Positions 60,646-64,000 of a stretch of 64,000 nucleotides of DNA are shown here, one piece after another (position 1 is the stretch's first letter; every line of letters starts with the position of its first letter). Source of the DNA: Ferrimonas gelatinilytica (GTDB lineage Bacteria > Pseudomonadota > Gammaproteobacteria > Enterobacterales > Shewanellaceae); contig NZ_BAABLF010000006.1 of the NCBI RefSeq assembly GCF_039544205.1, positions 248,001 through 312,000 of the forward strand, in the 5' to 3' direction. Below the pieces are notes generated by a model. It was not told the DNA's origin. It ran no database searches and worked only from the letters and a program-made list of their open reading frames with translations. The translations under genes and the position numbers were made by a program.

Positions 60646-60781
60646 GCCGGTATGCGCTTGTGCGGGGGAGGGATCCCCCTGATTTTCCTCGTTGCCCCCG
60701 GGGCCTGCGGCGATCACAATGGTGATATAAGAGAGTGATGCCGATGCCCGGGGGGGCCCCATCGAACCGACAACACAAGGT

Positions 60782-61780
60782 GTGATTCGCCTGGCCACGT
60801 TGAACCTGTTTAACTACCTGGCACCACCGGGGGCGTTCTATGACCCCCACAACATCTACACCGAAACACAATGGCAGCAGAAGCAGGCCTGGCTGTCGCG
60901 TTATATCGGCAGACTCGAGGCGGACATCATCGGTTTCCAGGAGGTGTTCAGCCCGGAGGCGCTGCAGCGCCAGATGAGCGAGCTGGGCTTCCCCCATTTT
61001 GCCGCGGTGCAGGCGCCGGAGGTTGAAGACGCCTTTATCCATCGTCGCCCTCCGGTGGCCCTGGCCAGTCGATTCCCCATCGATGAGGTGGCACCTGTGG
61101 TGCCCTGCAATCATGCCTTGGCGGCAATGGGCCTGACGGGTTTTACCTTCAGCCGGTCGCCGTTGCGCGCCCGGATCCGGGTGCCGGGCTTTGGGCCGCT
61201 GCTAATCTACGTGGTGCATTTAAAGTCTCAGCGGGCAGAACTGCTGGGTGAGGAGGGGGAGGGCGCCAAAGATGGTCGGTGGCCACTTTGGCTCGCGCCC
61301 AAGCTCAGTGGTTGGCTTGCGGCCCGTCAGCGGACTGCGGAGGCGGCCTTAGTGGTGGCAGACCGAAACCGGCAGGATCTGGATCTGCCCTGCGTGGTGA
61401 TGGGGGATTTTAACGATGGTCCCGACTCCGAAGCGCTCTCTTTGTTCCAAGCGGCCAAACGGGCTCCCTTGCCACTTGCGGCGCAGGGATTGTCGGAAAG
61501 TGTGCAGCGCAACCTGCTGCAGAGACTCGCTCTGCAGGATGCGTATGCCCTGGCGCTGCGACCGATGCCCAGGCCCTACACCCATTTCTGGGGGCCGGTG
61601 GGCAGCACTCTGGATCATCTGCTGCTCTCCTGCGCTTTCGATCCCGCTTATGGCCAGAGCCTTGGGCAGGTGGATTGGGTGACGACCCTGGATGATCACC
61701 TTTTGCGTAATGACGCCGAGGGGGACAAGCAGTGCTCAGATCATGCGGCGGTGATGGCGCAGATCTCAATCCGTTGCTGA
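60782..61780 (+). CDS. EEP-family phosphatase/nuclease 2
   Basis: 332 residues, GTG start with a poor ribosome site. EEP motifs: RLATLNLFNYLAPP, DIIGFQEVFSPEAL, LIYVVHLKSQRAE, VVMGDFNDGPDSEA and CSDHAAVMAQI. All catalytic residues (Asn, Glu, His, Asp/Asn, His) are visible. Cytoplasmic by lack of signal. Not closely alike the EEP gene at 51767, so not a recent duplicate. Confidence 0.87.
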   Translation: MIRLATLNLFNYLAPPGAFYDPHNIYTETQWQQKQAWLSRYIGRLEADIIGFQEVFSPEALQRQMSELGFPHFAAVQAPEVEDAFIHRRPPVALASRFPIDEVAPVVPCNHALAAMGLTGFTFSRSPLRARIRVPGFGPLLIYVVHLKSQRAELLGEEGEGAKDGRWPLWLAPKLSGWLAARQRTAEAALVVADRNRQDLDLPCVVMGDFNDGPDSEALSLFQAAKRAPLPLAAQGLSESVQRNLLQRLALQDAYALALRPMPRPYTHFWGPVGSTLDHLLLSCAFDPAYGQSLGQVDWVTTLDDHLLRNDAEGDKQCSDHAAVMAQISIRC

Positions 61781-61831
61781 GTTCTTTAGTTCGGAAGTCT
61801 CGGGTGTGAGGGCGCCCCGGTGCCGGGCCGA

Positions 61832-62314
61832 TCAGTGAGTGGAGGACTCCTGGATCTGACCGACCGTCAGCACCGGGGCGGCATCGAGCTCTTCGGCATC
61901 CATCATCGATGCGATCCGCTCGACGGAGGAGAGCAGCAGGGTTTGCTCCCAGGGTTCCAGCGTCTGGTAGCGCTGGATAAAGTGCTCCTGCAGGGGCTGT
62001 GGGGCGCTGTCGAGCAGTGCCTTTCCTTCATCGCTGAGAAACAGTTGAACCCTGCGTTTGTCAGCAGTATCTCGTACACGCTGCACCAAGCCGCGACTCT
62101 CCAGGCGGTCGATGATGGAGGTCACAGTGGCGGGGCTCAGATTCACCGCGCTGGCCACCTGACGGGCGATGGCCCCATCGAGTTGAGCGATCTGTTTCAT
62201 CACCAGTAACTGTGGACCGGTGAGACCCGCGTCCTTGCTCAGCTTGCGGCTGTACAGGTCGATGGCGCGGATCACCTTGCGCAGTGAGATCAGCAGCTGT
62301 TCATGTTTTTCCAT
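61832..62314 (-). CDS. MarR-family regulator (EctR-like)
   Basis: 160 residues from the ATG at 62314, after GGGGGAG. Winged helix: GLTGPQLLVMKQIAQ, VNLSPATVTSIIDRLESRGL, DTADKRRVQLFLS. The N-terminal LRKVIRAIDLYSRKLSKDAG resembles ectoine-type EctR regulators. It follows a sodium symporter gene on the same strand; a role in osmolyte control is plausible but unproven. Confidence 0.87.
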   Translation of the reverse strand: MEKHEQLLISLRKVIRAIDLYSRKLSKDAGLTGPQLLVMKQIAQLDGAIARQVASAVNLSPATVTSIIDRLESRGLVQRVRDTADKRRVQLFLSDEGKALLDSAPQPLQEHFIQRYQTLEPWEQTLLLSSVERIASMMDAEELDAAPVLTVGQIQESSTH

Positions 62315-62431
62315 AAGGCTCCCCCGGTCTGTGGTGACAGGGCCCCTGGGTCGTGATTGTGCTGGCTCCCGCAGGGGGGCCGGTGGGGCCATGTTCAATA
62401 AGGCAAGCCAATGATCCTACTATGTATCGTC

Positions 62432-63850
62432 TTAGCATGATACGGCCCTGCGTCGGCTTTCCCAGCCCAGAGTCAGGGCAAAGACCAGCAGGCCGGTCAG
62501 GATCCCCACCATCCCTTCGTAAAGGGCGTTGTGCAGTCCCAAATAGCGCCACGCCAGGGCCGCGAGCACGCCGCCAAACAGGGTGAGCAGAGCTTGTGAC
62601 TGGGTTGGTTGCTGACCCCAAACCCAGAGCAGCAGCAGCGGGGCAAAGGCAGAAGCCAGGGTGGACCAGGAGAAGATCACCATGGTGAAGACACTCTGGT
62701 TGAAACCCAGGGCCAGGGCGAGGGCCAGCAGGGTGATGGCAAAGGTGGCCCCCCGCAACTGCCATCGCTTTTTCTTCGGTGTCGGCATCAGGTCATGGGT
62801 CAGCGCCGCGGAGCAGGCCAGCACCAGCGAGTCAGCGGTAGAGATGGTGGCGGCGAAGATCCCGGCCAGAATGAGACCCACCAGGGGAGCGGGGAGGAGA
62901 TCCCGAGCCATCATCGGCAACGCCAGCTCCGCATCAAAACTGGCGGGATCCGCCAGCAGCACGCGGCTAAGCAGGCCGACGCCGGTGGCTGCGCTGTAGA
63001 ACAGCAGAAACCAGAGGTAGTACCAGAGGCGAACGCGCACCAGCTGATCTGCCCGCTGCAGCGTCATGAAGCGTACCATCACGTGGGGCTGACCCATGAC
63101 GCTGAGTCCGGCAAAGAGCCAACTGACGGCGAAGGCGATACCACCGGCCAGACCGGGAAAGGCGAGCTCTTCCGGCGTCCAGTTCGTAAAGCCCGGCACC
63201 TCCCGCATCGCCTGCAAGGCCCCTTCTGGGCCGCCCATCTCGGTGGTGGCGACCCACAGCAGCAGTCCCATGGCGACCATCATCACGATGGACTGGGCCG
63301 CGTCGGTCCAGATGGACGCACGGATCCCGCCGGCCAGGCAGTAGATCACCACCAGGGTGGCGCCCATGAAGGCGCCGGCATAGTGGGGCCACTCCAGAAG
63401 CACCTGCAGCGCCTTACTGCCGGCCAGCAGCTGCGCGGCAGCATAGGTGGTCAGGAAGAGTAAGCTCAGCAGTGCGATGCTGCGACGCAGGGCAGGGCGA
63501 TCTGTCCCGTCCCAACTGGCCAGAAGACCGGCATAACTTACGGCACCGGTCTGCTCGGTGGCTTCGCGCAGGCGCCGGTGCACCAGCAGGGAGGCGATAA
63601 GATCCCCGGTGATCCAGCCAAACATCAGCCACAGGGCACTGAATCCCGCCACGTAGGTGTAACCGATGACCCCGATGAACATGTAGCCGCTGTTGTTGGT
63701 GGCAACGGCGGAAAGGCCCACCAGCCAGGGCGGCACGCTTCGGCTGGCCAGGTAGTAGTCGCTGGCGGTGCCACGGCTCTTCAGGTAGGAGAGCAGGCCG
63801 ACAATAAGAAAGCCGGCCATAAACAGGAAAAAACTGGTACTGATGGTCAC
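62432..63850 (-). CDS. Sodium:solute symporter (SSS family)
   Basis: 472 residues, GTG start overlapping the upstream stop (TGA inside GTGA). Typical SSS: FLIVGLLSYLKSRGTASDYYLA at the N-terminus, TNNSGYMFIGVIGYTYVAG, AGGIRASIWTDAAQ and ATISTADSLVLACSAAL (sodium-site region). About 13 membrane helices. Closest in pattern to PutP (proline) and related osmolyte transporters. Substrate not assignable. Forms a unit with the TPR gene upstream and MarR downstream. Confidence 0.92.
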   Translation of the reverse strand: MTISTSFFLFMAGFLIVGLLSYLKSRGTASDYYLASRSVPPWLVGLSAVATNNSGYMFIGVIGYTYVAGFSALWLMFGWITGDLIASLLVHRRLREATEQTGAVSYAGLLASWDGTDRPALRRSIALLSLLFLTTYAAAQLLAGSKALQVLLEWPHYAGAFMGATLVVIYCLAGGIRASIWTDAAQSIVMMVAMGLLLWVATTEMGGPEGALQAMREVPGFTNWTPEELAFPGLAGGIAFAVSWLFAGLSVMGQPHVMVRFMTLQRADQLVRVRLWYYLWFLLFYSAATGVGLLSRVLLADPASFDAELALPMMARDLLPAPLVGLILAGIFAATISTADSLVLACSAALTHDLMPTPKKKRWQLRGATFAITLLALALALGFNQSVFTMVIFSWSTLASAFAPLLLLWVWGQQPTQSQALLTLFGGVLAALAWRYLGLHNALYEGMVGILTGLLVFALTLGWESRRRAVSC

Positions 63851-64000
63851 GAAGCCTCCGTGCCGGGCGAGCTCAGGTTTTCAGCGATTTGATTCAACTG
63901 GCCACCCTGTTCCAATGGTTTGAGCTGGGGGTCTTTGCGGGCGGAATCCAGGTACTCCGGAGAGAGGGTGATCGCCTGTTCCAGGTAGCGACTGGCGTCG
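63847..64000 (-). CDS. TPR-repeat protein, C-terminal part (runs off the window)
   Basis: About 50 codons to a TGA at 63847-63849. It begins DASRYLEQAITLSPEYLDSA, then RKDPQLKPLEQ, the usual last TPR ('end-of-group') motif, and a polar tail. The 5' end lies beyond the window. Its stop overlaps the symporter start, so the two are cotranslated. Confidence 0.7.
   Translation of the reverse strand, partial: DASRYLEQAITLSPEYLDSARKDPQLKPLEQGGQLNQIAENLSSPGTEAS

Noticed and set aside
1..64000. CRISPR arrays
   Set aside because: No regularly spaced short repeats were seen anywhere.

Overview
The window looks like a chromosome segment of a GC-rich gammaproteobacterium, probably a marine Oceanospirillales- or Alteromonadales-type organism. 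The evidence is conserved gene order (gloB, methyltransferase, rnhA, dnaQ, tRNA-Asp; uvrY, uvrC, pgsA, tRNA-Gly/Cys/Leu), a PhoP/PhoQ pair, LpxM-type acyltransferases and a phasin/PhaR pair. The taxonomy is an inference from protein resemblance and synteny, not from a search.

Layout. 1-19.9 kb is core genome: two tandem tRNA-Ser(GGA) genes; a tightly overlapping minus-strand photolyase operon; rraA with an AsmA protein and a lipoprotein; a NatAB-type ABC exporter; mltD; the gloB-rnhA-dnaQ block; an XRE/S24-fold regulator; two tRNA-Asp genes; uvrY-uvrC-pgsA; and a tRNA-Gly-Cys-Leu operon. 19.84-38.99 kb is a genomic island inserted in the 3' half of tRNA-Leu(TAA). A 74-bp exact direct repeat bounds it. 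Its left end has a P4-satellite-like replication/integration block: a tyrosine integrase split by one in-frame TAG, an unknown gene, an AlpA-like regulator, a zinc-ribbon/Toprim primase and a VapE-type helicase. Cargo follows, much of it AT-rich: a PDZ lipoprotein, a 5'-truncated DUF3427-HNH nuclease, a tail-anchored J-domain protein, secreted proteins including an HNH nuclease, and a five-gene membrane operon at 32.8-37.3 kb. Copies of a two-gene DUF5681-type cassette, three of them decayed or fragmentary, lie between the cargo modules. 39.0-42.9 kb is a second, decayed accessory segment: fn3/RHS, integrase and Vsr/DUF559-like fragments, then small unknown genes and an orphan RelE/ParE-like protein. 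From 42.9 kb to the end the core genome resumes: VOC, GNAT and Nudix proteins, two lipid A acyltransferases, PhoPQ, a YebG gene with a LexA box, phasin/PhaR with two palindromic operators, two EEP-family proteins, an MsbA-like ABC exporter, a 1613-residue secreted repeat protein, and a TPR protein/sodium symporter/MarR operon.

The best candidate for an undescribed system is the operon at 32791-37312. Its five genes all overlap or nearly overlap. They encode a four-TM coiled-coil protein, a membrane-anchored VWA-like protein, a MotA/TolQ-like channel protein with a long coiled-coil tail, a MotB/ExbD-like single-TM partner with a glutamate at the start of its TM helix, and a small soluble protein. 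This resembles the membrane half of Zorya-type defence, but no recognisable nuclease, helicase or other ZorC/D/E-type effector is present. A 9-bp-arm perfect inverted repeat lies just upstream. A phage-defence role is inferred from composition and island context only.
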